IMG/VR virus record: IMGVR_UViG_3300033049_000176
Location: 1 to 38,571 of that record
DNA: 38,571 nucleotides
DNA from: a virus
Strand: one strand, 5' to 3'
Every line of letters begins with the position of its first letter. The stretch's first letter is position 1. The position numbers and the translations under genes were made by a program. The notes beneath the pieces were generated by a model. That model saw only the letters and a list, made by a program, of their open reading frames with translations. It did not search any database and had not been told where the DNA came from. Below are positions 29,699 to 37,762 of the stretch, in pieces.

Positions 29699-30823
29699 TT
29701 AATTGCTACCATTATGTTCGCCTTTCAAAGTCTGTTTAAGTGGGGCAAATTTTTGCTTTTTACTCATCAGAACATCATAAAACGCACCGGTCTTGACAGT
29801 ATTCCTAAGCCATGACGGCGCGGACGCATTGAATTTTCCCCGGATTTGGGTTGGTGCCCATTGCCGCTCCATTTCCACCCGCTGCCGATACATTTCCAAT
29901 GTAAATCCATGTCCCGCCCCAATTTCCGCGCCGTCTTTATCCAATTCCACAGTTTCCAAATGCAAATATATAGCCGCCCCCGCCGCCCATTTTTTATGAT
30001 ACTTCATATGATCTTGGCCAACACAATGCTGCATAATTTTGCTTTCCAAAGCCAATTGCCGCCGGGTCAACAAAACCTTAGCATCAATCCGGTATTTACT
30101 TTTGGTAATAACACTAAATACCGGACAAATCCCCTCCGGGACAATCTCGACCTCATCGTCATAACCGGCAAGATCAGCCTGGGCCGCATCCTCATGCCAT
30201 TTATCCATTGCCCGTTTTGCCTGGGCCAATGTCCATTGTTTTGGCCAAGGCAAACCCTCGCCCATCCGATGCCGGGCATAATCCGATAAATCTTGAGCAT
30301 CGGAATTGTTTAAATATATGGGAAGATTGACCAACCACCGGGCGAATATTGTACAATCAGGAACACAAGTAAAAGCCGTTTCGATATTGACCGTAAGTCT
30401 TTGGTTGTGAGCAAGATCGCCTTTACGAAGCCCGATATCAGTAATTTTTAAGAATGGATGTTGTGACAGATTGGAGCTAAATAAAAATACGGGGAGAGAA
30501 AAAGTATTTCTAACTGATAAATCCATAAATCGCCATTGCCACGGCAAACCCAAATTTTTAAAAATCTGGCGTAGGCCGGATTTTTTTGAAACCGATTGTA
30601 AAAAAACAGCTGTATGGGCAGAATTATTATCCGTTTCTAAGCTCTGAAAAACATAACACCGCAAAATCTGCGCCGCGAATAAACAATCGCGAGCATGAGG
30701 ATATTGCTGGCAAAAATACTCTAATTTCGAGTTTTGTTTCGGATCCATGCGCCATTCATTGGCCTCGGAAGCCTGTCGTAGTGTTTTAGTAAGATGCATC
30801 ACACCTGGCTCATATGTAAACAT
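29699..30823 (-). CDS. PcfJ-like protein
   Basis: The 374-residue product starts at the ATG overlapping the helicase stop (ATGA). The N-terminal two thirds are mixed helical with no recognised motif. From about residue 255 comes 'RRQLALESKIMQHCVGQDHMKYHKKW', followed by 'AAIYLHLET' and 'GFTLEMYRQRVEMERQWAPTQI', which fits the PcfJ-like domain first seen on conjugative plasmids: LxxEgxxMxHCVGxY, then a strand, then TLEI...QxxGxxN. The usual Tyr after HCVG is replaced. The role of PcfJ proteins is not settled. Here it is co-translated with the replicative helicase, suggesting a link to DNA replication. Confidence 0.7.
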   Translation of the reverse strand: MFTYEPGVMHLTKTLRQASEANEWRMDPKQNSKLEYFCQQYPHARDCLFAAQILRCYVFQSLETDNNSAHTAVFLQSVSKKSGLRQIFKNLGLPWQWRFMDLSVRNTFSLPVFLFSSNLSQHPFLKITDIGLRKGDLAHNQRLTVNIETAFTCVPDCTIFARWLVNLPIYLNNSDAQDLSDYARHRMGEGLPWPKQWTLAQAKRAMDKWHEDAAQADLAGYDDEVEIVPEGICPVFSVITKSKYRIDAKVLLTRRQLALESKIMQHCVGQDHMKYHKKWAAGAAIYLHLETVELDKDGAEIGAGHGFTLEMYRQRVEMERQWAPTQIRGKFNASAPSWLRNTVKTGAFYDVLMSKKQKFAPLKQTLKGEHNGSN

Positions 30824-32664
30824 CAATCCTGCCCCTCAAACTCGATAAACGCCGAAACCCGGATCATCGTCCCCCAGGAAACTTTACCGCCGATCCGCGC
30901 ACTGCCCTGTTTACTGCGCACTTCGCTTGGTGCCCGTTTTAAGGCCGCGCTCCATACCCCCCGGTCCGCCGCGCCGCTCTTCCAGGCCGAGCGGGCAAAA
31001 ACCTCGCGCAAAGCCGCATGTTTGGACGGGATGAACAAAAAATTGGTTTTCCGGGACAATATCCCGTTTGGCTTGACAATACCCAGCCCGATTTCCGCCA
31101 ATTGGTCACGAATACCCGCAAATTCAAGCCGGTCAGCCTCTGGCCCAGGTTGGTAATAGCGCACCAATAAAGCCCGCACCGACCGATAGGTTTTATTGCT
31201 CCACAAACCAATCGGGGTTTCGATTAAATGATCTAGACATCCGCGCCAATTATCAACATTTTGCGCCTTTTCACGCTCAGACATAGATTGTAAGTGCGAG
31301 ACCCAGTCTTTAACATCCCCGGCGTCCGGCAGACCATCTCGGGTCAAAATAAACCACATGCCCGCCAATGTCCCGTACTGATCCCCAAACCGGCTATCAA
31401 CTTGCAAGCCGTTAATTAAACCGTTCCTGAAAATGGTGATGGCTTTGTTTAAATTATCCCAATTGTCCATAATCCGCCGCATCATTTTACGGCCATTTTC
31501 CGCCAGAGCAGCAACATTAAATTCCGGGGCTTGACTGCCTTGGGCAAATGGCTGCAAATCTAATATGGCAATTCGCGACCGGGCCGTTGGCTTTAAACTG
31601 GGCAAATTCACCGCTGACAGCATAAAACATGACCGCAATATAAATTCCACATGATTATGCTCGGCACCACCCCGCAGGATTTTACTACCCGAAGATGCCG
31701 TGATTAACAGATTGATCACCGCCTGTACGGCCCGATCGTCTTCACTGCCCTCGGCTTCGTCGTACAAAACGGCAATGGTATCGTGTTTAAGACTTTGGTA
31801 AATCCCCGCCGCCGTCGTATCGGAAGTCCGGACAATATTAGCCCCCATCACGTGCTCGGTCAGTTCGTGCAAGGTGGATTTCCCGGTTGATTTATCACCG
31901 GTTACGGCAATATGTGGCCGCCAGCCCAGCGCCCCGCCGAACATGGCACACCCGATCCAGGCCACATAAAGCCGCGCATCAAGTGCGCCCCGGTCCCAGC
32001 TCCAGGTCAATATATATTCATAAATCTGCCGTGCCGCACCGTACATATCCGCCGGTTCAGCATTGCCCCACGGTTTTGGCCCAGGCTCCAAAGCCGGATA
32101 CAAAAACCGGCCAATCTCGCCGGGTTTTTCTGGCAAATCTGTATAACCATTCACATAAATAGCATTGCCCCCATGAAACACCATTTGGCCGTATTCATTC
32201 AAACTGGCCCCGCGCCCGCGAAACCTGTCCTTAGGCGACCAGGCACCTTTATAACTACACGCATCGATTAAGCACCGCCGCGCCGCTTCGCTGGCAAAAC
32301 GCCCGGTGTTAATTTCGCCGTTTTTATATCGGGCCGGCCAGGCCCAAAACATATATTTTATCCGGCCCCCAAACATAAATTCCAAATCGGATTGCCCGGC
32401 AGACTTGGACGTCATAGGTACCAGTGTGCCGCGCGGTGACAATAAATACAGTATATTATTATCAAAACCCAGCGCCGTGACTGGACATTCCGGCGGCAAT
32501 CCCAATTCGTTCGGCTCCCATTTTCCGGGCGGAATAGCTTCGCCGTCTATAATCCGGTTATCACCTGGCAAGCTATCTGCAAACCGGGCCGAGACTATAT
32601 TTTCAGCCTCCTCAAGCGCTTGATTGATAACGTCTTTTTTTTGTTGTTCCGTACCTTTGCTCAT
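30823..32664 (-). CDS. Replicative helicase/ATPase
   Basis: The 613-residue protein has a Walker A motif GDKSTGKST (256-264) and a Walker B-like IAVLYDEAEG (about 297-306), followed by 'ILRGG' and 'SCFMLSAVNLPSLKPTARSRIAILDL', resembling the sensor and arginine-finger parts of phage/plasmid primase-helicases. The first ~240 residues are a separate domain. It directly follows the TOPRIM primase with a 4-base overlap, so the two together do the work of a fused primase-helicase: unwinding and priming at the phage origin. No DNA polymerase is present; the host polymerase must be used. Confidence 0.8.
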   Translation of the reverse strand: MSKGTEQQKKDVINQALEEAENIVSARFADSLPGDNRIIDGEAIPPGKWEPNELGLPPECPVTALGFDNNILYLLSPRGTLVPMTSKSAGQSDLEFMFGGRIKYMFWAWPARYKNGEINTGRFASEAARRCLIDACSYKGAWSPKDRFRGRGASLNEYGQMVFHGGNAIYVNGYTDLPEKPGEIGRFLYPALEPGPKPWGNAEPADMYGAARQIYEYILTWSWDRGALDARLYVAWIGCAMFGGALGWRPHIAVTGDKSTGKSTLHELTEHVMGANIVRTSDTTAAGIYQSLKHDTIAVLYDEAEGSEDDRAVQAVINLLITASSGSKILRGGAEHNHVEFILRSCFMLSAVNLPSLKPTARSRIAILDLQPFAQGSQAPEFNVAALAENGRKMMRRIMDNWDNLNKAITIFRNGLINGLQVDSRFGDQYGTLAGMWFILTRDGLPDAGDVKDWVSHLQSMSEREKAQNVDNWRGCLDHLIETPIGLWSNKTYRSVRALLVRYYQPGPEADRLEFAGIRDQLAEIGLGIVKPNGILSRKTNFLFIPSKHAALREVFARSAWKSGAADRGVWSAALKRAPSEVRSKQGSARIGGKVSWGTMIRVSAFIEFEGQD

Positions 32665-33815
32665 ACGACCAAATCCTTAAACCAGTCGTTTAAATCCTTG
32701 ACACCCGGCGGCGGGCGCAGTGAGTTTAACTGCCGACCATTGGCCAAACTTGCAAAATGAGCGCATATATTGTCCCATGTTTGTGCCGCTGCTTCACCGG
32801 GATCATTATCCCCTAATAAAATCAACCGGCGGGCATTCTCCGGCCAAGACTGGCTGATAAAATTCCCGCAAGCATAAGTAACATGCACCCGGTAATTGGG
32901 CCAAATCTGTACGGCTTGGAAACCGTCTTCCAACCCCTCCAACAAAACCAGGGTATCACGCACCCCCTTTTTGATCGCCTGCTTAACCGATAGACCTGAT
33001 TTACCGCGCCATAAACGAATGGCTGAACCCGTAGGCGACCCCCGCACTTTTTTCACACTCGGCACATCCGCCTTATACCCGTCTTTCGTTAAATATGTCC
33101 GGTGCAAAGCCGTGATTTTCCCGGCGTCATTTGTCATAGCCGCCGCAATCAATGGATGGGTGCTATAATTTTCAAGACCGCCGCCCCGGTAATACCGCCC
33201 GTCCGGGTGAAACCGCACCGCGCCGCAAGCGGGCTTATAACTCGCTGATTTAATAATCCCGGCCAGATCAATATCCCGCCGCGATAAATACCGACCAACC
33301 GGCCCGTCCAACAAATCGCTTCGGTCCGGCATAAGCTTTGCCGAACCGCCGAGCCATTGCCCCATCAGTTTTTTAGAACCGATCGCCCCGGTGCTAGACT
33401 GATACCCAGAACGGGGCTTAGTCGGCGCATCCCGCCGCTTGGGTGCATGTTTGGGCAAATCCTTATAATCTATTTGCGCCAGTCCGAAATACCTGGCCGC
33501 CCAGGCTAGGGCGCGGGGGTAACCCTCCCGGCTCGATGCATCAAAACCGAGTGCCAGCCCGATCAGCGAGATCATATCACCGTGGTTGGGATAGGCATTG
33601 GACGAAAAATCATGCCAGCCAATGTTCTCGCCCTTGGTAAATATCACAAATGACCCGGGATTGGCATCACTCCGGCTTGGATTGCGCGGTTTATAATGCC
33701 CTTGGCCTTTATCCTCTTGTGCATGGGCATCCGGGATCAATTCTTGGGCCACGGCCAAGGCATTGACCTCAAGCCGGTGCTTGATCTCGTCGTCTGTCCA
33801 TTCATAATTTGCCAT
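32661..33815 (-). CDS. TOPRIM primase
   Basis: The 384-residue protein ends in a TOPRIM domain: 'TLVLLEGLEDG' (288-298, catalytic Glu), 'LILLGDNDPGE' (331-341, the Asp-x-Asp metal pair), and 'PPPGVKDLNDWF' near the end. A 'ALHRTYLTKDG' segment at about 236-246 is typical of phage DUF7146-type primases. The N-terminal ~90 residues read like a CHC2 zinc-binding primase domain (GHYKPRNPSRSDANPGSFVIF...GDMISLIGLALGFD), but the zinc-ligand cysteines are missing, so it is a degenerate version. It makes primers for phage replication with the adjoining helicase. Confidence 0.85.
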   Translation of the reverse strand: MANYEWTDDEIKHRLEVNALAVAQELIPDAHAQEDKGQGHYKPRNPSRSDANPGSFVIFTKGENIGWHDFSSNAYPNHGDMISLIGLALGFDASSREGYPRALAWAARYFGLAQIDYKDLPKHAPKRRDAPTKPRSGYQSSTGAIGSKKLMGQWLGGSAKLMPDRSDLLDGPVGRYLSRRDIDLAGIIKSASYKPACGAVRFHPDGRYYRGGGLENYSTHPLIAAAMTNDAGKITALHRTYLTKDGYKADVPSVKKVRGSPTGSAIRLWRGKSGLSVKQAIKKGVRDTLVLLEGLEDGFQAVQIWPNYRVHVTYACGNFISQSWPENARRLILLGDNDPGEAAAQTWDNICAHFASLANGRQLNSLRPPPGVKDLNDWFKDLVV

Positions 33816-34168
33816 TACGCCGTATTTTCCCCAGGCATATTCGTAGATATACTTTCCCGCCCAGCAAATTCGGCTTGCACCCGCCGCTCTCCGCTGAATA
33901 ATTTCTCACTAAATTGCCGGTAGTCACCGCGCAAATCCTCGATAGACTGCACGTATTTTGAGACGGTGGCGCGGCTGACGCCAAACAGATCAGAAACAAT
34001 ATAATGTTTCTGATCCAGTGAAACCGTTGCTAAGTAAAGCGCGACTTTAAACCCGATTTTTACTCTATATTTGTGTCGAGTGTTGTCCAAACAATAAGCA
34101 TATGGATCGCCAGTAATATCCGCCGCCACCCCGGCACAAAAAAACCGATGTTCCCGCCCGATTTTCAT
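33815..34168 (-). CDS. DnaA domain IV-like DNA-binding protein
   Basis: The 117-residue product has a helical segment 'VALYLATVSLDQKHYIVSDLFGVSRATVSKYVQSIEDLR' (about 42-80). It resembles the C-terminal HTH of the host initiator DnaA (AMYL...ELS...IG..FG.DHTTV.HA...I), with the DnaA signature loop changed to SRATVSKY. The rest is short and basic at the N-terminus, acidic at the C-terminus. Such small DnaA-like proteins are common in phage early operons and may bind origin or promoter DNA. It lies directly before primase (TAATG overlap), which supports an initiation role. Confidence 0.7.
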   Translation of the reverse strand: MKIGREHRFFCAGVAADITGDPYAYCLDNTRHKYRVKIGFKVALYLATVSLDQKHYIVSDLFGVSRATVSKYVQSIEDLRGDYRQFSEKLFSGERRVQAEFAGRESISTNMPGENTA

Positions 34169-34572
34169 CACCAGCCCCCAAGCAAAGGGATATCAATATT
34201 ACCCGCATAAGCTTCTGCGATCTTGGGACTGACTTCATCAGCCACCGTGCGCCCGGACGGCAATATAATATGCGACATAAAGGCTTCTTCAAACGTCTCG
34301 ATCCCGGCCTTGGCACTTTCCAGTTTGGCCTTTATGGTCAAGAGAATATTCCTATATAAAGCCCGGCGTTTTTGCTCCGTTTCTGGCACAAGTGCCGTAA
34401 ACTTTATATTGCGACCATTCATCGCAAACATCACCCCAACCTGGCCATTAAATTCACCGATCATCACATCCGATGAGCCAAATTTGTAAATCAGCTCTTC
34501 AATATGTTTTTTCGAGCGCGAAACCGGAACCTTGGTATTTGCCGCATAAACTCTTATATTATCCGCCATCAT
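34168..34572 (-). CDS. Conserved phage early protein, unknown
   Basis: The 134-residue product begins with 'VPVSRSKKHIEELIYKFG', continues 'VMFAMNGRNIKFTALVP', and has a helical middle 'ALYRNILLTIKAKLESAKAGIETFEEAFMSHIILPSGRTVADEV'. I recall this exact layout in many phages and prophages next to replication genes, always without an assigned function. Its start and stop overlap the neighbours, placing it in the leftward early operon. Confidence 0.7.
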   Translation of the reverse strand: MMADNIRVYAANTKVPVSRSKKHIEELIYKFGSSDVMIGEFNGQVGVMFAMNGRNIKFTALVPETEQKRRALYRNILLTIKAKLESAKAGIETFEEAFMSHIILPSGRTVADEVSPKIAEAYAGNIDIPLLGGW

Positions 34573-34955
34573 CAATCCTTATACGGTAATTTTTTATGGA
34601 CAAAACCCACATCACCCGACACCCGCTTCGCCGCGCCGGCTGACACGGCCAAAATACTGGCCAGCGGGATATTATGCGCCTCGCAATAGGTCTTAATCCG
34701 CGCCCGAATAAACATAGAGACAAAATAAAAGCTGCGGATCAAGCCAAATTCCCCGCCCTTGCCTTTATGAACCATATTTGCTAGCCCAACAAATACTTCC
34801 AATTCCTGGTCAGAAACCCCATTTCCGCACAGCTCATGCACCTGCTCAAGCCAGTCCGACAATTGCGCCAGATATTTAACCTGGGCTTTACGCTCCGGCT
34901 TTTGCTCCAAATTAAACGCAATATCGCAAAGTTGCCAAAGGCGGGAAAGCGTCAT
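34572..34955 (-). CDS. Hypothetical protein
   Basis: The 127-residue product is mainly helical, with an N-terminal '[38 protein letters not shown]' and a basic C-terminal end. No known family or motif. It is co-translated with both neighbours by 1- to 4-base overlaps. Position suggests replication or host takeover, but no feature of the sequence supports a specific role. Confidence 0.65.
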   Translation of the reverse strand: MTLSRLWQLCDIAFNLEQKPERKAQVKYLAQLSDWLEQVHELCGNGVSDQELEVFVGLANMVHKGKGGEFGLIRSFYFVSMFIRARIKTYCEAHNIPLASILAVSAGAAKRVSGDVGFVHKKLPYKD

Positions 34956-35203
34956 GATCTAATCTCCTCGTGTTTTTGGCCGTCTAGTTCACCCAAGTAA
35001 TAGTTCACGCCCTTAGCAGGCCCGCAATTCATCGTGCATTGACCCGCAGATCCGCATTCCTCACAAATTGGTGGTATGTTATTGGTGCGCCGAAATATTA
35101 CTTCCAGCTTCATGAGTTCTGCGTTTGATAATCTGGGAGGAGTCCAACCTGCACGGATTAAGGCGGCTTTAAAGTTAGGGGCTAGCGAGGCAATATTCAT
35201 CAT
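34952..35203 (-). CDS. Small zinc-ribbon-like protein
   Basis: The 83-residue product contains '[14 protein letters not shown]', a CxxC plus CxxxC cluster that could bind a zinc ion, after a helical N-terminal half ([28 protein letters not shown]). No family recognised. It lies between the shortened DUF5131 gene and an unknown gene, with four-base overlaps on both sides. Confidence 0.6.
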   Translation of the reverse strand: MMNIASLAPNFKAALIRAGWTPPRLSNAELMKLEVIFRRTNNIPPICEECGSAGQCTMNCGPAKGVNYYLGELDGQKHEEIRS

Positions 35204-35604
35204 GATTTAATTTCCGGCATGGCCCGGTACACGACACAGTCCAAAGTTTTTGGATCCATTGATTTTGCACCCCGGAAAAAACTATCGTCGGCCTGATCGG
35301 TATTTGAATTATACTGCCGAAACGGGATGCATTGACCCCACTGCTTAAAGAAGAACGGAATGCCGTGTTTTTTGCAATCAGCGCGCAAGTACCGAAACCA
35401 ATCTGCGTTAAACCGGACTTTCCCGTTCCACACCGGCCCGGCCTTTGACATATCCGTCAAACCCTTACGGCTTTTATGGTTTTTAAGCCGACCGCCAGCA
35501 ATCTTCATGGCATAGCAATTGGTACATCCCGCCGAGACCACAGAACACCCAGTCACCGGGTTCCAGGTCGCATCCGTCCATTCAATTTTTGTATTATCCG
35601 CCAT
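35200..35604 (-). pseudogene. DUF5131 (phage Gp37/Gp68) family protein with internal deletion
   Basis: The 134-residue frame begins '[29 protein letters not shown]', the invariant start of DUF5131 proteins, with the CxxxxxxxCxxC cluster that resembles a radical-SAM iron-sulphur site. Normally about 130 residues follow before the family's last block. Here, after '[11 protein letters not shown]' (about residue 66), the text jumps directly to '[25 protein letters not shown]', the C-terminal block. The frame is intact across the junction, so a short protein may still be made, but the barrel core is missing. Confidence 0.75.
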
Positions 35605-35817
35605 TTATATTTTCTTCACTTTAAGAGTATTAACCATAATTTTTTGAACAGCCATAAGAGCCATGCCTTTGGTCATCCATTCGCATAAGCCAATGCTCCA
35701 ACCATCCGCTTTAAGGTAATATTTTTTGGGTGCAATTTTCTCAAGATACAATCCAGTATCAACTCCGTTAAGGGTAAACCGGCCCGTTTTTGTAAGTTTT
35801 ATGGTTACTTTACTCAC
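35605..35817 (-). CDS. Small hypothetical protein
   Basis: The 70-residue basic product starts at a GTG overlapping the previous stop (GTGA) and reads as a beta-rich fold (KVTIKLTKTGRFTLNGVDTGLYLEKIAPKKYYLKADG) followed by a short helix. No family recognised. It ends next to the start of the shortened DUF5131 gene. Part of the leftward early operon. Confidence 0.55.
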   Translation of the reverse strand: MSKVTIKLTKTGRFTLNGVDTGLYLEKIAPKKYYLKADGWSIGLCEWMTKGMALMAVQKIMVNTLKVKKI

Positions 35818-36095
35818 AACGCCGCACCTTGAAACTTCCGGGGTCGCGGACGGTTTTTGCCGTATCCGTTTTTGGTTTTGCTTGGATAAATCGATTGCCG
35901 CCCCGCCGCATACCGCGCCTGCTTGGCGGCGGTGCGGTTATTAGCTATAATCCGGTCAATGGTTTTGTGCCCTTGGGCCGTAATCTCGCCGCCCTCGTCA
36001 ATAAACCCGCCCGCCTGTAACCCCAACAAAAATTCCGCCGGACACCGCCCGGTAAGAGACGATTGTAACAACCCGCCCTCAAGCGCCGAAATCAT
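35814..36095 (-). CDS. Small hypothetical protein
   Basis: The 93-residue product has a helical N-terminal half (CPAEFLLGLQAGGFIDEGGEITAQGHKTIDRII) that resembles a winged-helix fragment, and a very basic C-terminus (PSKTKNGYGKNRPRPRKFQ) that could bind nucleic acid. No family recognised. It overlaps both neighbours by four bases. Confidence 0.55.
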   Translation of the reverse strand: MISALEGGLLQSSLTGRCPAEFLLGLQAGGFIDEGGEITAQGHKTIDRIIANNRTAAKQARYAAGRQSIYPSKTKNGYGKNRPRPRKFQGAAL

Positions 36096-36454
36096 ATCGG
36101 CAACTCTGTGTGTTTCCTGGTTTTAAGGTCGAATTTAGATATTTTTACAACATTGCTCTCCGATCCCATACATTTATCCATGACAACCGGCTTCAAGTGG
36201 CCTTCGATATCAGCCCAAAAATCCACGGCAAAATCCACATCACCCTTGAGCTGCGGCTCGTTTGCTATCAATGTACTGACCATTGTAGCAAGTATATCTT
36301 TAGCAAAATTAGTGAGCACAGATGAGATAGCTAAAACACCATCATCACCGGGTTTCATATCCGCCAGAATAATATTTATTATTTTTTCTTGAACCTCGAC
36401 CGACAGGTCTCCAATTTCTTTTCTGGTTTCACCTGATAAATATTTAAAATTCAT
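36092..36454 (-). CDS. Hypothetical protein
   Basis: The 120-residue product is acidic and helical (LSGETRKEIGDLSVEVQEKIINIILADM, then VLTNFAKDILATMVSTLIAN). It has no motif I know. It is the second gene of the leftward early operon, overlapping the HTH gene upstream by four bases. Confidence 0.55.
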   Translation of the reverse strand: MNFKYLSGETRKEIGDLSVEVQEKIINIILADMKPGDDGVLAISSVLTNFAKDILATMVSTLIANEPQLKGDVDFAVDFWADIEGHLKPVVMDKCMGSESNVVKISKFDLKTRKHTELPI

Positions 36455-36822
36455 GACCCACTCCCGGTTTTCTCTTGCTCGATTTCCCTATCCAGTGCCA
36501 ACTTGGCTTTGGCCCGTAAAAAACCTGCCAATTGCGCGGCCCAGCCAGATATATTGTAAAAATGCTCGGGCCGCACAATGCCGCCCGTAAGAATATAAAT
36601 CCGTTTCATGGCTTGCGGCCGGGGCACCAACGCATTCTTGTGCTCCCGGGAACATGTCCATTTTATATAAGTCGCGGCGGTGATCGCCAACCGCGCCAAC
36701 ATCCAGTCTTTGCTATGGCCATTATACCGCCGCCACATCTCCAGCTCATGGACATATTCGCCGCCCCGTGCAATTGGCTGGGCTTCCGCGCCATTTCTAC
36801 ACTCGTCAACCATATTTACCAT
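36451..36822 (-). CDS. HTH-like protein, first gene of the leftward early operon
   Basis: The 123-residue product has 'GHSKDWMLARLAITAATYIKWTCSREHKNALVPRPQAMKRIYILTGGI', a plausible helix-turn-helix with a basic loop, followed by a helical tail (AAQLAGFLRAKAKLALDREIEQE). It shares the core 'GH.K.....L.ITAAT..RW/KWT' with the 98-residue protein at 27236-27532. As the first gene after the repressor-controlled promoter it is well placed as an early regulator. GAGAG precedes its ATG. Confidence 0.65.
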   Translation of the reverse strand: MVNMVDECRNGAEAQPIARGGEYVHELEMWRRYNGHSKDWMLARLAITAATYIKWTCSREHKNALVPRPQAMKRIYILTGGIVRPEHFYNISGWAAQLAGFLRAKAKLALDREIEQEKTGSGS

Positions 36823-36902
36823 AAATATCTCTCAAAACTGGGCGGTCAGCCATGACCACAAGTGATTCGTTTCACACTTGACACTTTCCAATTAACGGCG
36901 CA

Positions 36903-36921
36903 TGTCAACCACTAAATGGAA
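36903..36921 (-). promoter_or_regulatory. Operator copy 1 and leftward early promoter -35 box
   Basis: The 19-base sequence is the exact reverse complement of 37637-37655. On the - strand it ends in TTGACA (36908-36903), directed at the leftward early operon. The -10 region 16-18 bases on is poor. Another TTGACA (36878-36883) faces it on the + strand, for possible use by the repressor gene. Confidence 0.55.
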
Positions 36922-36978
36922 TTATCTAATAAATTTTCTCGATTGCAGCCGCTCGCTACCCGACATAGCTCTGTACAT

Positions 36979-37635
36979 ATGAAACCAAATAATCGAATAG
37001 AAGAATTGCGAACGGCGCGAGGCTGGAACCAGGCCGATTTGGCCAAACGCGCCCGTGTTAGCCCGTCCCTAATAAGCAAGCTCGAAAATCAAGAGCAAAA
37101 ACTTACAACTATACACATGGAAAAATTTGCAAAAATATTCCATGTCAGACCAACCGATATATTGGCGCGAAGATTACTGGAAGACAGCGAAATTCAAACC
37201 GAAATCAGTGAGCGCGGCGCAGAAGCCTGGACACCAGAACCAGCAGGCAATGACAACAAACACGGGAAAAACCACGACAAACCCAAGAAAAACACACTTA
37301 ATATTGATTTTAAAGCCAGTATGATAACGGCCCTGTTGGACGAAAACCCAAACCGCTCGGCCTGGGTTCTCCGCTCTCAAGCCCTTAATGTAGACGGTTA
37401 TCGCCCCGGCGATATATTGATTATCGACGCCGAGAAAAAAGCCAAACCGGGCGATATTATCTGCGCCCAACTTTACAATCGCGGTGATGCCAACACCGTA
37501 TTTCGCATCTACCAACCCCCCTATCTTATTGCCGCCACCACCAAAACCAATCTGCGTGAACCCCGCCTGATCGACCCGGGCCGGGTAAAAATTATGGGTA
37601 CGGTTACTGAAACTATCCGGTTTAGAAACTCATAA
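36979..37635 (+). CDS. CI/LexA-like prophage repressor with XRE HTH and S24-like C-domain
   Basis: I start at the ATG at 36979 (218 residues); an earlier in-frame ATG at 36916 lies inside the operator. No good ribosome site precedes it. Residues about 6-60 form an XRE-type HTH (RIEELRTARGWNQADLAKRARVSPSLISKLENQEQKL). A charged linker of ~35 residues follows (GNDNKHGKNHDKPKKN), then an S24/LexA-like fold: 'SQALNVDGYRPGDILIID', 'KPGDIICAQLY', 'TVFRIYQPPYLIAA'. The catalytic Ser of GDSM-type sites and the Lys of the VKR-type strand are absent (Ala and Phe-Arg-Ile-Tyr). It should bind the 19-bp sites on both sides of its own gene and keep the phage dormant. Confidence 0.85.
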   Translation: MKPNNRIEELRTARGWNQADLAKRARVSPSLISKLENQEQKLTTIHMEKFAKIFHVRPTDILARRLLEDSEIQTEISERGAEAWTPEPAGNDNKHGKNHDKPKKNTLNIDFKASMITALLDENPNRSAWVLRSQALNVDGYRPGDILIIDAEKKAKPGDIICAQLYNRGDANTVFRIYQPPYLIAATTKTNLREPRLIDPGRVKIMGTVTETIRFRNS

Positions 37636-37636
37636 T

Positions 37637-37678
37637 TTCCATTTAGTGGTTGACAATAACATCATTTACTCATTAAAC
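37637..37678 (+). promoter_or_regulatory. Rightward promoter with operator copy 2
   Basis: The 19-bp operator (37637-37655) ends in TTGACA (37650-37655), followed by a 17-base spacer and TTAAAC (37673-37678). A repressor on the operator would cover the -35 box. Together with the inverted copy at 36903-36921 it brackets the repressor gene. Confidence 0.65.
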
Positions 37679-37684
37679 CTCGGT

Positions 37685-37762
37685 CGAACCGGGGGTCAAA
37701 TCAGCGATATACGCCCCTAAGCTCTATCGCTGACCGCATGCCACCCACAGACCCCCGGTTCG
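37685..37762 (+). promoter_or_regulatory. Highly structured leader of the rightward operon
   Basis: An outer perfect 13-bp inverted repeat (CGAACCGGGGGTC 37685-37697 and GACCCCCGGTTCG 37750-37762) encloses an inner perfect 8-bp one (CAGCGATA 37702-37709 and TATCGCTG 37725-37732). The ribosome site CGGAGG for the next gene follows seven bases after the outer stem. Both stems lie in the transcribed leader. Confidence 0.7.
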
